A DNA stretch of 64,000 bases from Ochrobactrum sp. CGA5 (GCF_006345815.1 NZ_VCIG01000038.1:910539-974538), one strand, 5' to 3'. Counted from the stretch's first letter, positions 37,883 through 49,904 are shown. Program-made: numbers and translations. Notes: generated by a model not told the origin, from the letters alone.

Positions 37883-40480
37883 ATGTCTGACTTTCCCGAC
37901 GATATGCCGTTTTTCGGCGATGACGACGCTCCGGCAAGCCGTACGCCTGCTCCCGGAAGCATTGCCGCGCGTGCAATGGCGGCACGCAACCAGCAGCGCG
38001 GCGAGCCCGATTACCTGAAAGGGCTGAACCCGGAGCAGCGTCAGGCCGTCCTGACGACTGAAGGTCCGGTTCTGGTACTCGCCGGTGCAGGCACGGGAAA
38101 GACCCGCGTTCTGACAACCCGTATCGCACATATCCTTACAACCGGCCTTGCCTATCCAAGCCAGATTCTCGCCGTGACTTTCACGAACAAAGCCGCGCGG
38201 GAAATGAAGGAACGCATCGGCCATCTGGTCGGTGGAGCGGTCGAAGGCATGCCGTGGCTCGGCACGTTCCACTCGATCGGCGTCAAGCTTCTGCGACGGC
38301 ATGCGGAGCTTGCAAATTTGACATCGGATTTTACGATCCTCGACACAGATGATGTGATCCGCCTCATCAAGCAGCTTATTCAGGCTGAAGGCCTCGATGA
38401 CAAGCGCTGGCCTGCTCGCACCTTCGCCAACATGATCGACGGCTGGAAAAACAAGGGATTTGGGCCATCGGATATTCCTGAGGGTGATGCGCGTTCCTTC
38501 GGCAACGGTCGCGGGCGCGAGCTTTATCAGGCCTATCAGGAGCGTTTGCGCACATTGAATGCCTGCGATTTTGGCGATCTTCTGCTGCACCCGATCCGCA
38601 TCTTCCGCAATCATCCCGACATACTGCGTGAGTATCACGCGAAGTTTCGCTATATTCTGGTAGACGAATATCAGGACACCAACACCGCGCAGTATCTCTG
38701 GCTGCGCCTGTTGGCCCAGCGCCCGCAGCCGAGAAACGCAACATTTACACCTGCCACCACCCAAGGCGGAAATGCACCCATACAGCCCGCTAATGCGTCC
38801 GAGCCGATGCGAGGTCCCCGCGGAGCCAGTGAACGCGGCGAACTCGGCGCGAGCGAAAACAAAGTCAATCTCTGTTGCGTTGGCGACGACGACCAGTCGA
38901 TTTACGGCTGGCGTGGGGCGGAAGTGGACAATATTCTTCGCTTCGAGAAAGATTTTCCTGGTGCAGTTGTCATCAAGCTTGAGCGCAACTACCGCTCCAC
39001 AGCACATATCCTCGGTGCAGCCGCCCATCTGATTGCACACAATGAGGGGCGCCTTGGCAAAACGCTGTTTACCGAAGCACCCAATCCAGATGATCCGCGA
39101 GTCAAAGTTCATGCAGCATGGGATTCGGAAGAGGAAGCCCGTGCCGTCGGCGAAGCCATAGAACAGGCCCAGCGCCAGGGGCATCTCCTCAACAACATGG
39201 CGATTCTCGTCCGCGCATCCTTCCAGATGCGAGAGTTCGAAGACCGTTTTGTCACGCTTGGCCTCAACTATCGCGTCATCGGGGGGCCGCGCTTCTATGA
39301 ACGCCTCGAAATCCGCGACGCGATGGCCTATTTGCGCGTCGTAGCCCAACCGGCCGATGATCTGGCACTGGAACGGATCATCAACACGCCGAAGCGCGGT
39401 CTAGGTGAAGCCGCGATCCGACAAATCCATGACTATGCCCGCGCACGCGATATTTCCATGTTCGCCGCAGCCTGCGACCTCGTTGAAACCGAGGAATTGA
39501 AGCCAAAGCCGCGCTCCGCGCTGCGCGAAGTGGTCGAAAATTTCCTGCGCTGGCAGTCTCTGATCGACAATACACCGCACACGGAACTGGCCGAAACCAT
39601 CCTTGATGAGTCCGGCTATACGGCCATGTGGCAGAACGACAAATCCGCGGAAGCGCCGGGGCGGCTTGAAAACCTCAAGGAACTGATCCGTTCCATGGAG
39701 GAGTATGAAAGCCTGCGTGGTTTTCTCGAGCATGTCGCACTCGTGATGGATGCCGAGCAGAACGAGGATATGGATGCCGTCAACATCATGACGCTGCATT
39801 CGGCCAAAGGTCTGGAATTTGAAACCGTCTTCCTTCCCGGCTGGGAAGAAGGCTTGTTTCCGCACCAGCGCGCGCTCGATGAAGGCGGACGTTCCGGCCT
39901 TGAGGAGGAACGTCGTCTTGCCTATGTCGGCGTCACCCGCGCCAAAAAGAATCTGCATATATGGTTCGTTTCCAACCGGCGCATCCACGGTATGTGGCAA
40001 TCGACTATTCCTTCTCGTTTCCTGGAAGAACTGCCAGAAGCACACGTGGAAGTGGCCGAACTGGAAGGCAATTATGGCGGGTACGGCGGCGGCTATGGAC
40101 AGTCGCGCTTCGACAAGGCTGACCCTTTCCAGAACTCCTATTCGACGCCCGGCTGGCAGCGTGCACAGCAGAACCGTTCCGATGCCACACGCAACAACTG
40201 GGGCTCGCGCTCCGGTAGCCGCGTCGAGCGTATCGGCTATGGTGAAACCGATTCAGGCTTCGGTGCTGGGCGTAGCTCCGTGAAAGGACGCACGATTGAC
40301 GGCGAGCTGGTAGCCAAGTCAGTGGCTGACAAGCCATCGGCCTTCAAGCTCGGCGACCGCGTGTTCCATATCAAGTTCGGGAATGGCACGATTTCGCTTA
40401 TCGATGGTAACAAACTGACCATCGACTTTGACAAGGCCGGGCAGAAGCGGGTTCTCGATAGCTTCGTCCAGCCCATCTAA
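37883..40480 (+). CDS. uvrD: ATP-dependent DNA helicase UvrD/PcrA type
   Basis: 865-residue superfamily 1A 3'-5' helicase for nucleotide excision and mismatch repair. All motifs are visible: Q-motif LNPEQRQAV, Walker A GAGTGKTR near residue 72, motif Ia TFTNKAAREMKERI, motif II DEYQDTN, motif III GDDDQSIYGWRG, motif V MTLHSAKGLEFETV, motif VI YVGVTRAKKNL. Between motifs II and III an extra Asn/Gly/Ala-rich stretch of about 43 residues (RPQPRN to ASEN) is inserted, absent from E. coli UvrD. A Gly/Tyr/Asn-rich linker precedes a C-terminal Tudor-like domain (LGDRVFHIKFGNGTISLI). The longer polar N-terminus of 48 residues precedes the motor. Confidence 0.95.
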   Translation: MSDFPDDMPFFGDDDAPASRTPAPGSIAARAMAARNQQRGEPDYLKGLNPEQRQAVLTTEGPVLVLAGAGTGKTRVLTTRIAHILTTGLAYPSQILAVTFTNKAAREMKERIGHLVGGAVEGMPWLGTFHSIGVKLLRRHAELANLTSDFTILDTDDVIRLIKQLIQAEGLDDKRWPARTFANMIDGWKNKGFGPSDIPEGDARSFGNGRGRELYQAYQERLRTLNACDFGDLLLHPIRIFRNHPDILREYHAKFRYILVDEYQDTNTAQYLWLRLLAQRPQPRNATFTPATTQGGNAPIQPANASEPMRGPRGASERGELGASENKVNLCCVGDDDQSIYGWRGAEVDNILRFEKDFPGAVVIKLERNYRSTAHILGAAAHLIAHNEGRLGKTLFTEAPNPDDPRVKVHAAWDSEEEARAVGEAIEQAQRQGHLLNNMAILVRASFQMREFEDRFVTLGLNYRVIGGPRFYERLEIRDAMAYLRVVAQPADDLALERIINTPKRGLGEAAIRQIHDYARARDISMFAAACDLVETEELKPKPRSALREVVENFLRWQSLIDNTPHTELAETILDESGYTAMWQNDKSAEAPGRLENLKELIRSMEEYESLRGFLEHVALVMDAEQNEDMDAVNIMTLHSAKGLEFETVFLPGWEEGLFPHQRALDEGGRSGLEEERRLAYVGVTRAKKNLHIWFVSNRRIHGMWQSTIPSRFLEELPEAHVEVAELEGNYGGYGGGYGQSRFDKADPFQNSYSTPGWQRAQQNRSDATRNNWGSRSGSRVERIGYGETDSGFGAGRSSVKGRTIDGELVAKSVADKPSAFKLGDRVFHIKFGNGTISLIDGNKLTIDFDKAGQKRVLDSFVQPI

Positions 40481-40514
40481 ACTCGTATTTTCAGTCAAAC
40501 ATCAGGCAGCCGGA

Positions 40515-41012
40515 TTATTCCGGCTTACCCTTCGCCCATGTTACATCCCCCTTATAAAGCGGCACGGTGGACAGCGATGTCTTGGCTGAACCATCCTGAA
40601 CCTGTGTCGCATGGGCAAGATAAAGTAATGTATTGTTCGTCTTGTCATAAATGCGCGTAATGACAAGCTTCTTCCAGATCAGACTGGTGCGCTCGGAAAA
40701 AACCCTTTCTCCGCCCTTACCCAGATCGATGTCTCCGATTGTGATCGGCCCCGTCTGCTCGCATGAGATTGAAGCATTGGAAGGGTCCTCAAACCAATTG
40801 CCTTTTTGCAGCCGGTCAATCATGCCACGTGAAAACGACGCCAGATGACAGGTTACACCCTGCACTTTCGGGTCCTGTACGGCGTCAATGACGATGTCGT
40901 TTCCAAGCCAGTCGACTCCAACCTTGCCTACTTCTTCAGCCGAAGCTGCCGAAGCAGCAACGACCAGCATGGGAGCAAGCATTAATCCGGCAAAACGCTT
41001 CAGTCCGACCAT
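40515..41012 (-). CDS. creA: CreA family protein
   Basis: 165-residue probably periplasmic protein with a signal peptide (KRFAGLMLAPMLVVAASAAS ending AEE) and the CreA pattern VGVDWLGNDIVIDAVQDPKV, QGVTCHLASFSRG and TRIYDKTNNTLLYLAHATQV. Function unknown despite the E. coli name. The start ATG 41012 follows GGAGG; the longer frame overlaps the acyltransferase gene. Its stop codon lies in the loop of an AGCCGGA/TCCGGCT hairpin (40508-40525) next to the convergent uvrD. Confidence 0.85.
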   Translation of the reverse strand: MVGLKRFAGLMLAPMLVVAASAASAEEVGKVGVDWLGNDIVIDAVQDPKVQGVTCHLASFSRGMIDRLQKGNWFEDPSNASISCEQTGPITIGDIDLGKGGERVFSERTSLIWKKLVITRIYDKTNNTLLYLAHATQVQDGSAKTSLSTVPLYKGDVTWAKGKPE

Positions 41013-41083
41013 ATCTTCCAGCCTCCAGACCTGTTGTGGTGCGAAAAGTGGGTGAACAATTGCGGCTTTGCAAGGGCCGGAGT

Positions 41084-41716
41084 TCAACCACCCCATTTCT
41101 CAAGGAACGTTTCGATTTCAAGCGCCTGTATGTCCGGCACCGCTTCATAGAGCTTTTCCACCGGCCAGTTCCACCACTCGAGTTCAAGCAACCGGTCTAT
41201 AACCGTATTGTCAAACCGTTTGCGGATGAAATGAGCAGGAACACCGCCAATCACATGATAGGGTGGGACATCTTTCGTCACCACCGCATTTGCTCCTACG
41301 ACAGCACCATGACCGATCTGGACGCCCGGCGTGATAACCGCACCATGACCGATCCATACATCGTTGCCGATGACCACGCGCTGCGCCTGACGTCTCGCCC
41401 GGAACTCTCCGTCAACGCCGAGATAGCGAAAATACTCATTCGGTCGATAGCTGACTTTATGAGTCGTCAATCGTTCCATCGGATGTTCGAGCGCGTTGAT
41501 ACGAACATTCGCGGCAATGGAACAGAACTTGCCGATCTCGGCATAGATCCCCTCACCGTTCCGCTCGAAATAGGTGAAGTCGCCGACCGTGACTTCACGA
41601 AGAATCACGCGCTCTCCAATATCCGCATACCGTCCGAGCTTAACGGATTTCAACTGGGCCGTGGAATGAATGCGGGGTTCGCTGTTCTGAAAACGAAGTT
41701 CGTCCGACGACGTCAT
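41084..41716 (-). CDS. Left-handed beta-helix (hexapeptide) acyltransferase, CatB/Vat-like
   Basis: 210-residue trimeric-type acyltransferase. The hexapeptide repeats are visible in [20 protein letters not shown] and [20 protein letters not shown], with the xenobiotic/chloramphenicol acetyltransferase loop. The [20 protein letters not shown] block resembles acetyltransferases found in phosphonate gene clusters, but no phn gene is nearby. Acceptor unknown. CreA follows on the same strand after a short gap of about 70 bases. Confidence 0.82.
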   Translation of the reverse strand: MTSSDELRFQNSEPRIHSTAQLKSVKLGRYADIGERVILREVTVGDFTYFERNGEGIYAEIGKFCSIAANVRINALEHPMERLTTHKVSYRPNEYFRYLGVDGEFRARRQAQRVVIGNDVWIGHGAVITPGVQIGHGAVVGANAVVTKDVPPYHVIGGVPAHFIRKRFDNTVIDRLLELEWWNWPVEKLYEAVPDIQALEIETFLEKWGG

Positions 41717-42401
41717 TGCAACTTAACCTCAAGCCTAGCTGTAGCATAGTCAGCTCTGGAACTGCCTAGGCCGCTTCCCGCGAGCTATCTTCCTCTTGGG
41801 AAAGAGAGACCTTGATAACATTCGGCAGATCATCTTCAAACTTCGTAATGCGGGTTTGGTGAACTAGAAGCGAAACACTCAACCCCTCGCACACAGGCGA
41901 AAGGCGCTAATACCGCTTCAATTACTAGCCGTCCTTGCACCACACGCTTTTCCTGTAGAAGCCCCAGATAAGACAGCCGTCTCGCAGGACGAACCAGAGC
42001 AACCTCATGAATTGTTCACGAGAGGTGGAGTTGAGCTAATTACTAACGGCAGGCTTCCCGAAAAAGTACGCCATATGCACACCAGCTATGCTCATCGACC
42101 AAGCGATTACATAACCGACCTCCACTATGGCACTCACAACAAATTGCAGTTTTACGATGGAAATAAATCAGTTTGACTGACCTCGTAGAAAAGAAAGAGC
42201 AGAGAAGCTTCTTCCTTCACGCGACAAATCGTCAAAAGTTTCAGAAATTATTGAAAATTGAATAAATGACTGTACATTGCCGCCACGCTCTTAAATGTTG
42301 GCAGGACGCGGCTATATCGACCGTTCTGCTGTGCATAAAGAAAAGATTGGTTGTTGAGCAGCGTAGCTGAGGCGCGTTCGGAAATTCAAGGCTGACTGGA
42401 C
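41717..42401. other. Long gene-poor stretch with possible gene remnants
   Basis: No gene is supported with confidence. A plus-strand frame from 41868 to the TGA at 42174-42176 stays open for about 100 codons with a signal-peptide-like start (RRKALIPLQLLAVLAPHAFP) but has no start codon before an internal ATG. A minus-strand frame from a GTG at 41894 to a TAG at 41766-41768 reads TRITKFEDDLPNVIKVSLSQ near its end and lacks a ribosome site. Both could be remnants of decayed genes or chance. The last 225 bases must contain the promoter of the SCO1/SenC gene. Confidence 0.5.
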
Positions 42402-42992
42402 ATGAAAAAATTCCTGCCCATCTTCATCATCGCCTTCATCGTCGTCATAGTCGGCGCTGCAGGGCTCAACCTTTTCCGCGATAAGCAGGCGGCCAAAGAA
42501 CCCTTCGGCGGTCCGCTCAACCTTGTGACCATGGACGGCACACCTTTCACCGAGAAGGACCTGCGCGCTACGCCGGCAGCCATCTTCTTCGGTTTTACCC
42601 ATTGCCCGGACATTTGCCCCACCACACTTTACGAACTGGATGGCTGGCTGAAGCAGCTCGGACCGGAAGGCAAGGATATCAAGGCCTATTTCATCACGGT
42701 CGACCCTGAGCGCGACACACAGGAGGTGATGAAGACCTACGTAAGCAATGTTTCCGACCGCATCATCGGCATCACTGGCACGCCGCAGAATATCGCTGAC
42801 GCGGTCAAATCCTATCACATCTATGCCAAGAAGGTTCCGGGCGAAGACGGCGACTATACGATGGATCATACCGCGTCGGTATTCCTGCTTGACAAAGGTG
42901 GACGTTTCCGCAGCACAATCGCCTATCAGGAAAACGCGGATACGGCTCTGGAAAAGTTGAAGAATCTGGCCAAAGGCGCTGCAAAGAGCTAA
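42402..42992 (+). CDS. SCO1/SenC family copper chaperone
   Basis: 196-residue membrane-anchored thioredoxin-fold protein that delivers copper to the CuA site of cytochrome c oxidase. The hydrophobic N-terminal helix (FLPIFIIAFIVVIVGAAGLN) is followed by the periplasmic domain with metal ligands Cys68 and Cys72 (THCPDICPTT) and His156 (DYTMDHTAS), all conserved. It lies upstream of prmA by 42 bases and may be co-transcribed with it. No cytochrome oxidase gene is in the window. Confidence 0.92.
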   Translation: MKKFLPIFIIAFIVVIVGAAGLNLFRDKQAAKEPFGGPLNLVTMDGTPFTEKDLRATPAAIFFGFTHCPDICPTTLYELDGWLKQLGPEGKDIKAYFITVDPERDTQEVMKTYVSNVSDRIIGITGTPQNIADAVKSYHIYAKKVPGEDGDYTMDHTASVFLLDKGGRFRSTIAYQENADTALEKLKNLAKGAAKS

Positions 42993-43034
42993 GGAGAAGC
43001 TCCAGAACATTTCCAGCAGAGAGCTTTTTCCTTC

Positions 43035-43892
43035 ATGGCCCAGTCACGACTTTTCTTTTCGGCGCATAAGGCGGAAGCCGAGCGCGTCTACAACATTCTC
43101 GAACAGGCTTTTGAGGAAGACGGTTTCCCAATCGCTATCACGGAGATTGATGAAGACCGGCAGATTTTCGAGGTTTCGGTCTATGTTGAGGACGCCGCCG
43201 AAGATGTCGTCGAGCGGATCGATACCTTGGTCGGACCAAGTCTTTTTGCCGTCGAGGAACTTCCCGACATCGACTGGGTCACACACTCGCTGGAAGGTCT
43301 GAAACCTGTCAGAGCCGGACATTTCTTTGTCCATGGTTCGCACGACCGTGACAAGATCGAAGCTGGCGACATTCCTATCGAAATTGATGCCGGGCTTGCA
43401 TTTGGTACGGGTCACCATGGAACAACGGCAGGATGCCTCGAACTGATCGAGGAAACTGTCAATACCGAACATCCAACCAATGCGCTTGACCTTGGCACCG
43501 GCAGCGCTGTTCTCGCTATTGCCATTGCCAAGCTCGCCCCCATTCCCGTACTGGCTACCGATATCGACCCTGTCGCCGTCACGGTCGCCGCTGAAAATGC
43601 CTCCAAGAACGGCGTTGCGGAACATATCGTTACGGCAACAGCGGAAGGCTTCGGCCATCCGATCTTCCGTTCCTATGCGCCATTCGACCTGATCGTCGCC
43701 AATATTCTTGCAAATCCTCTTATCGAACTCGCTCCTTCGCTCAAGGAACATATGGCATCCGGTGGCTCCATCATTCTTTCGGGGATACTTGACAGCCAGC
43801 ACGATGCGGTGCTCGCTGCCTATCAGGCACAGGGACTCACCCATCAAAAGACGCTTCATCGCGAAGGATGGGTGGCAATTCATCTGAAGTAA
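43035..43892 (+). CDS. prmA: Ribosomal protein L11 methyltransferase
   Basis: 285-residue SAM-dependent methyltransferase that trimethylates ribosomal protein L11. The [19 protein letters not shown] and [18 protein letters not shown] blocks are the PrmA core, and [19 protein letters not shown] carries the NPLxE-type substrate motif. An N-terminal domain of about 90 residues for L11 recognition is present. Followed by the aminopeptidase P gene 48 bases downstream. Confidence 0.93.
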   Translation: MAQSRLFFSAHKAEAERVYNILEQAFEEDGFPIAITEIDEDRQIFEVSVYVEDAAEDVVERIDTLVGPSLFAVEELPDIDWVTHSLEGLKPVRAGHFFVHGSHDRDKIEAGDIPIEIDAGLAFGTGHHGTTAGCLELIEETVNTEHPTNALDLGTGSAVLAIAIAKLAPIPVLATDIDPVAVTVAAENASKNGVAEHIVTATAEGFGHPIFRSYAPFDLIVANILANPLIELAPSLKEHMASGGSIILSGILDSQHDAVLAAYQAQGLTHQKTLHREGWVAIHLK

Positions 43893-43940
43893 CAGGCCAC
43901 ACGAAGCACGACATATTCCTGTTTTGAGCGAGTTAAACCT

Positions 43941-45779
43941 ATGGCTTTTCAGAGTTTCGACGTCACCACCAATCCGGCCAATGGGAGCCCGCGCGTTGCG
44001 AGGCTGCGCGAGAGAATGGCCGAACTTGGCCTCGACGGTTTTCTGGTTCCTCGCGCGGATGAGCATCAGGGCGAATATGTTCCGCCCCATGCGCAGCGTC
44101 TCGCCTGGTTGACCGGTTTCACAGGATCGGCCGGTGCTGCGCTCATCCTCAAGAACAGTGCCTATATATTCGTCGATGGGCGGTATGAACTACAGGTCCG
44201 CACGCAGACAGACCCAAAGGTCTTTTCCTATGAAAGCCTCGTTACAAATCCGCCGTCTTCCTGGCTGGCGGAAAACGGTAAGGACCTAAGTATCGGTTTC
44301 GATCCTTGGCTCCACACCATTGCTGAAGCTCGCAGCTTACGCGAAGCACTGGAAGCTCAGGGCGGTCAGCTCGTTCCCGTCGAAATCAATCTTGTCGACG
44401 CTGTATGGGACGACCAGCCTGACGTACCGACGGCGGAAGTCACCATCCAACCGGCCCGTTTCGCGGGTCATGAAGCGGAAGACAAGATCAAGGAAATGCA
44501 GGCGGCAGTCGCCGCAAGCGGCGCCCGCGCTACCGTCCTGACTGACCCGTCGTCGGTCGCATGGGGGTTCAATATCCGTGGCAAAGACGTATCCAACACA
44601 CCGCTTCCGCTGAGCTTTGCCATCATTCCGGCAAAGGGTGAACCGGAGCTCTTCATCGATGAACGCAAACTTGCCATCGAACCGCGCGCCTATCTGACCC
44701 AGCTCGCCAAGCTCTCTGCACCTGCCAATCTGGAAGGGCGCCTCAGCGCCCTTGCAACCCAAGGTGCCGCAAACGGCGAAGCTATCCTTCTCGACCCGAC
44801 CCTCGCTGCCGAAAAACTTCGCCTCGTTGTCACGAGCGCAGGCGGAAACGTAATTGAGGGCAAAGATCCTGCCCGTATTCCACGCGCAATCAAGAACAAA
44901 GCCGAGCTTGACGGCTCACGGGCAGCCCATGAGCGCGACGGCGTGGCAATGGTCAATTTCCTCTCCTGGATCGACGCCCAGAAACCTGGGACGATTGATG
45001 AAATCAGCGCCGCGCAGAAGCTTGAAAAATCGCGTATCGATGCCGGGCGCGACTTCCAAATGCCGCTGGAAGATATATCGTTCGACACGATCTCCGGTGC
45101 GGGGCCGAATGGCGCAATTATCCATTATCGCGTCAATACCGACACCAACAGAACACTTGAAGACGGCGAGCTTTATCTGGTCGATTCCGGCGCGCAATAT
45201 CGCGATGGCACCACCGACATCACCCGCACCGTCCCAATTGGCAAGGTAGCGCCAGAGACGATCAAGGCATTCACGCTCGTGCTGAAAGGGGTGATTGCAA
45301 TCACCACGGCTCGCTTCCCAAAAGGCACACGTGGGCAGGATATCGACGTTCTGGCCCGTATTGCGCTATGGAAGCATGGCTTCGATTATGCGCATGGAAC
45401 CGGTCACGGTGTCGGCTCCTATCTGTCGGTACACGAGGGCCCGCAGAGCATTTCGAGAAAGGGTGCACAGGAACTGCTGCCGGGCATGATTCTTTCCAAT
45501 GAACCGGGTTATTACAGGCCTGGTTCATTCGGCATCCGCATCGAGAACCTCATCATCGTCACCGAGCCGGAAGTGCCAGAGGGCGGCGATATTCCAATGA
45601 TGGGTTTCGAGACGCTGACGTTCTGCCCAATCGACCGGCGCCTGATTGACAAGTCGCTTCTAACCCAAGATGAAATCGACTGGCTGAACTGCTACCATGC
45701 CGAGGTGCGCGAAAAACTGTCCGGCCACCTCAAGGACGCTGAAAGCAAATGGCTCGAAGCAGCAACCGCTCCACTTTAA
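43941..45779 (+). CDS. pepP: Aminopeptidase P (Xaa-Pro aminopeptidase, M24)
   Basis: 612-residue metallopeptidase of the large, three-domain aminopeptidase P type seen in plants and animals and in many bacteria. Two creatinase-like N-terminal domains precede the M24 pita-bread domain, whose metal ligands can be seen at LVDSGAQYRDGTTDITRTV (two Asp), GTGHGVGS (His), and SNEPGYYRPGSF plus ENLIIV (two Glu). The start at ATG 43941 fits MAFQSFDVTTNPANGSPRVA. It cleaves N-terminal residues before proline. The gene ends eight bases before the convergent azlD stop. The symbol is by family. Confidence 0.9.
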   Translation: MAFQSFDVTTNPANGSPRVARLRERMAELGLDGFLVPRADEHQGEYVPPHAQRLAWLTGFTGSAGAALILKNSAYIFVDGRYELQVRTQTDPKVFSYESLVTNPPSSWLAENGKDLSIGFDPWLHTIAEARSLREALEAQGGQLVPVEINLVDAVWDDQPDVPTAEVTIQPARFAGHEAEDKIKEMQAAVAASGARATVLTDPSSVAWGFNIRGKDVSNTPLPLSFAIIPAKGEPELFIDERKLAIEPRAYLTQLAKLSAPANLEGRLSALATQGAANGEAILLDPTLAAEKLRLVVTSAGGNVIEGKDPARIPRAIKNKAELDGSRAAHERDGVAMVNFLSWIDAQKPGTIDEISAAQKLEKSRIDAGRDFQMPLEDISFDTISGAGPNGAIIHYRVNTDTNRTLEDGELYLVDSGAQYRDGTTDITRTVPIGKVAPETIKAFTLVLKGVIAITTARFPKGTRGQDIDVLARIALWKHGFDYAHGTGHGVGSYLSVHEGPQSISRKGAQELLPGMILSNEPGYYRPGSFGIRIENLIIVTEPEVPEGGDIPMMGFETLTFCPIDRRLIDKSLLTQDEIDWLNCYHAEVREKLSGHLKDAESKWLEAATAPL

Positions 45780-45787
45780 TAATGTCT

Positions 45788-46084
45788 TCACACCGTGAAA
45801 TGACGTAGCGCGATCAAAAGCGCTACGCCTGCGAAGAACATGGTCATCATGCTCAGTCGCAACGAAAGCACGATACAGACGGCAAGCACGAGCAATTCCC
45901 GCCAGCCGTGATCCGAAGCCGGTGCAGCTACAATGGCTGTCAGAACGGCTGCGGGTACGGCATTGAGCGCTGCTTCAACCCGATAATGCACGCGGTTGAA
46001 CCGTGAAAGGACCAAATGTCCGCCAATACGGGTGAGATAGGTGCAGAGAGCGCCTGCGAGAATAATCCAGATCGTAGTGGACAA
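45788..46084 (-). CDS. azlD: AzlD family branched-chain amino-acid exporter, small subunit
   Basis: 98-residue membrane protein with about four hydrophobic helices (TIWIILAGALCTYLTRIGGH; VLAVCIVLSLRLSMMTMFFA). I place the start at the TTG at 46084 because GGGGAGG lies six bases upstream inside the end of azlC; the longer frame has only out-of-family residues upstream. It overlaps the azlC stop region by one spacer base and is translationally coupled. AzlC/AzlD form a two-component exporter of branched-chain amino acids or analogues. Confidence 0.85.
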   Translation of the reverse strand: MSTTIWIILAGALCTYLTRIGGHLVLSRFNRVHYRVEAALNAVPAAVLTAIVAAPASDHGWRELLVLAVCIVLSLRLSMMTMFFAGVALLIALRHFTV

Positions 46085-46085
46085 T

Positions 46086-46808
46086 TTAGGCCTCCCCTTC
46101 GCGTGGCTTGGCAATAATCGCAGCGAGCGTAATGCCGCCGAGTGCACCCAGCGAAACATGCCAGGGCGACCCAACGAATTTGTATGCCGCTACCGCGGAA
46201 ATCGCACTGACAATGACGACAGGCAACCAGTTCTTTCGATGGCGGAAACTCATCACCATACCGAGAAAGTAGATCGGTAGCAGAAAATCTATGCCGAAGG
46301 CGTAAGGGTTCGTGATCAGATTGCCGAATAGCCCGCCAATCAGCGCTTCGAGAACCCATGTCAGATAGAATGTCAGCCCGATGGCCATATACCAGACAAA
46401 GGTGACTGGCTTGCCTGCTTCCGCTCTCTGTTCAACTTCCGCATACTGGATATCCACCAGAACGAAAAAGGCCAGCACCTTCTGCCATGGTTTGAAATGG
46501 CGGATACGCCGTCCTGTCGTCGCCGAATAAAGCACGTGCCGGAAATTAACGGCGAAAATCGACATGACGATCATCCACGGTGCGATGTTCTGACCAAAGA
46601 GGTCAAGTCCAACCATCTGGCTGGCACCGGCATAGATGACGGCACTCATGAATACCGTTTCGGCGAGTGACAATCCGTTGTCGACGGCAAGCGCGCCGAA
46701 TAGCAAGCCAAAGGGCGCTCCGGCAACAACAAGCGGAAGTCCGCGCCGTACACCATCAACAATATCGGCGCGCGCCGAGGCTCTTACAGGCTGAAAAGTC
46801 TGATCCAC
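46086..46808 (-). CDS. azlC: AzlC family branched-chain amino-acid exporter, large subunit
   Basis: 240-residue inner-membrane permease subunit with six or seven helices. The GLPLVVAGAPFGLLFGALAV region, SAVIYAGASQMVGLDLFGQN and NFRHVLYSATTGR are AzlC signatures. The start is a GTG at 46808 with GGAGGAGTGAG upstream. A 22-base inverted repeat lies about 56 bases upstream and may bind a regulator. It is paired with azlD. Together with ilvC, ilvI and ilvN in the same window it concerns branched-chain amino-acid balance. Confidence 0.88.
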   Translation of the reverse strand: MDQTFQPVRASARADIVDGVRRGLPLVVAGAPFGLLFGALAVDNGLSLAETVFMSAVIYAGASQMVGLDLFGQNIAPWMIVMSIFAVNFRHVLYSATTGRRIRHFKPWQKVLAFFVLVDIQYAEVEQRAEAGKPVTFVWYMAIGLTFYLTWVLEALIGGLFGNLITNPYAFGIDFLLPIYFLGMVMSFRHRKNWLPVVIVSAISAVAAYKFVGSPWHVSLGALGGITLAAIIAKPREGEA

Positions 46809-46863
46809 GAATACTCACTCCTCCGAATGAAGAGTAGTTAGGAAATTCTGCGGTCCGTTGGAA

Positions 46864-46885
46864 TATGATTTCCCAAAAAATCATA
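46864..46885. promoter_or_regulatory. Inverted repeat upstream of azlC (candidate operator)
   Basis: TATGATTT (46864-46871) and AAATCATA (46878-46885) are perfect 8-base arms with a 6-base spacer, 56 bases upstream of the azlC GTG. AzlC genes are often controlled by Lrp-type regulators; no such regulator gene is adjacent. Confidence 0.4.
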
Positions 46886-46949
46886 CTATTAAACAGCGAT
46901 GCCGCATTTGCGCATCACTCATAACCCCGGCTGATGTATTCATGAACGA

Positions 46950-47653
46950 TTATGATTGTTGGGAAACCGTCTTTTCGATTTTGTGCATCCAGTTCACAAG
47001 CGACCGAGCCCGTTCTGCGAAATCGACAAGGCGATCCACGAGGTTAGGACTGGTGATCGTTTCCGGGTCGATTTCCATCCGCACAGAGAAATGCCGATTG
47101 CGAATTGCTTCCAGCAGATCATCATCGGTCAGCGCCTCAAAACCACGGGGCGTGCGTTTCAACCGGTCGTGATCGCTGATTTTCAATCCGTTTTTCTTGA
47201 GTTTCGCTACCATGGCACGGAATTCTTCCGGCTTTTCGGCAATGGCCGTACGTATAGCCAGAAGCAGCTCTTTTCTCGGTCCCCACCAAGCCACACAAGC
47301 GTAGCAATCGCGGACACCCGGCAAGCCGATGCAGACATAGAAGCAACCGCTCTCGTCCCATTTCGTCCCCGATTGCGACAGCAGCGCAGACAGGTGACGG
47401 TTATAGGGAGCCTTGTCCTTTGAAAACCGCGTATCGCGCTTGATGCGGAACTGGGATTTCACCCGGTCCCCCTTAAAGGGAAGACCGGTCTTTTCAAAAC
47501 GAGCCGTCATTTCTTCGACAAGGTCGCCAAGCGGCTCCTTCAACTGCTGCTCAAAAAGCTCCTTGTTCTCGACAAACCACTCGCGACTCTGGTGAAAATC
47601 CAGAGCTTTCAAAAACGGGATCGCTTTTTCACCAAAACCGCTGAACGGCGCCA

Positions 47654-47654
<1 letters not shown>
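46950..47654 (-). CDS. DUF2461 family protein
   Basis: 234-residue soluble protein. FLKALDFHQSREWFVENKEL, FKGDRVKSQFRIKRDTRFSK and SKDKAPYNRHLSALL form the DUF2461 pattern (TIGR02453 type). Function unknown. Its ATG overlaps the ligA stop by one base (TAATG), so it is translationally coupled to DNA ligase, which hints at a DNA metabolism role without proving it. Confidence 0.85.
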
Positions 47655-49873
<2,219 letters not shown>

Positions 49874-49904
49874 CTACACCGGCCCGACATCACATACAGG
49901 CAAA

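Noticed and set aside
37868-39349. 493-codon open frame on the minus strand
   Set aside because: It lies antisense to uvrD, whose helicase motifs are intact, and shows no family pattern; it is a codon-bias shadow.
40508-40525. AGCCGGA/TCCGGCT hairpin at the creA stop as a terminator
   Set aside because: The stem is perfect, but neither strand shows a T-run, so I did not list it as a terminator.
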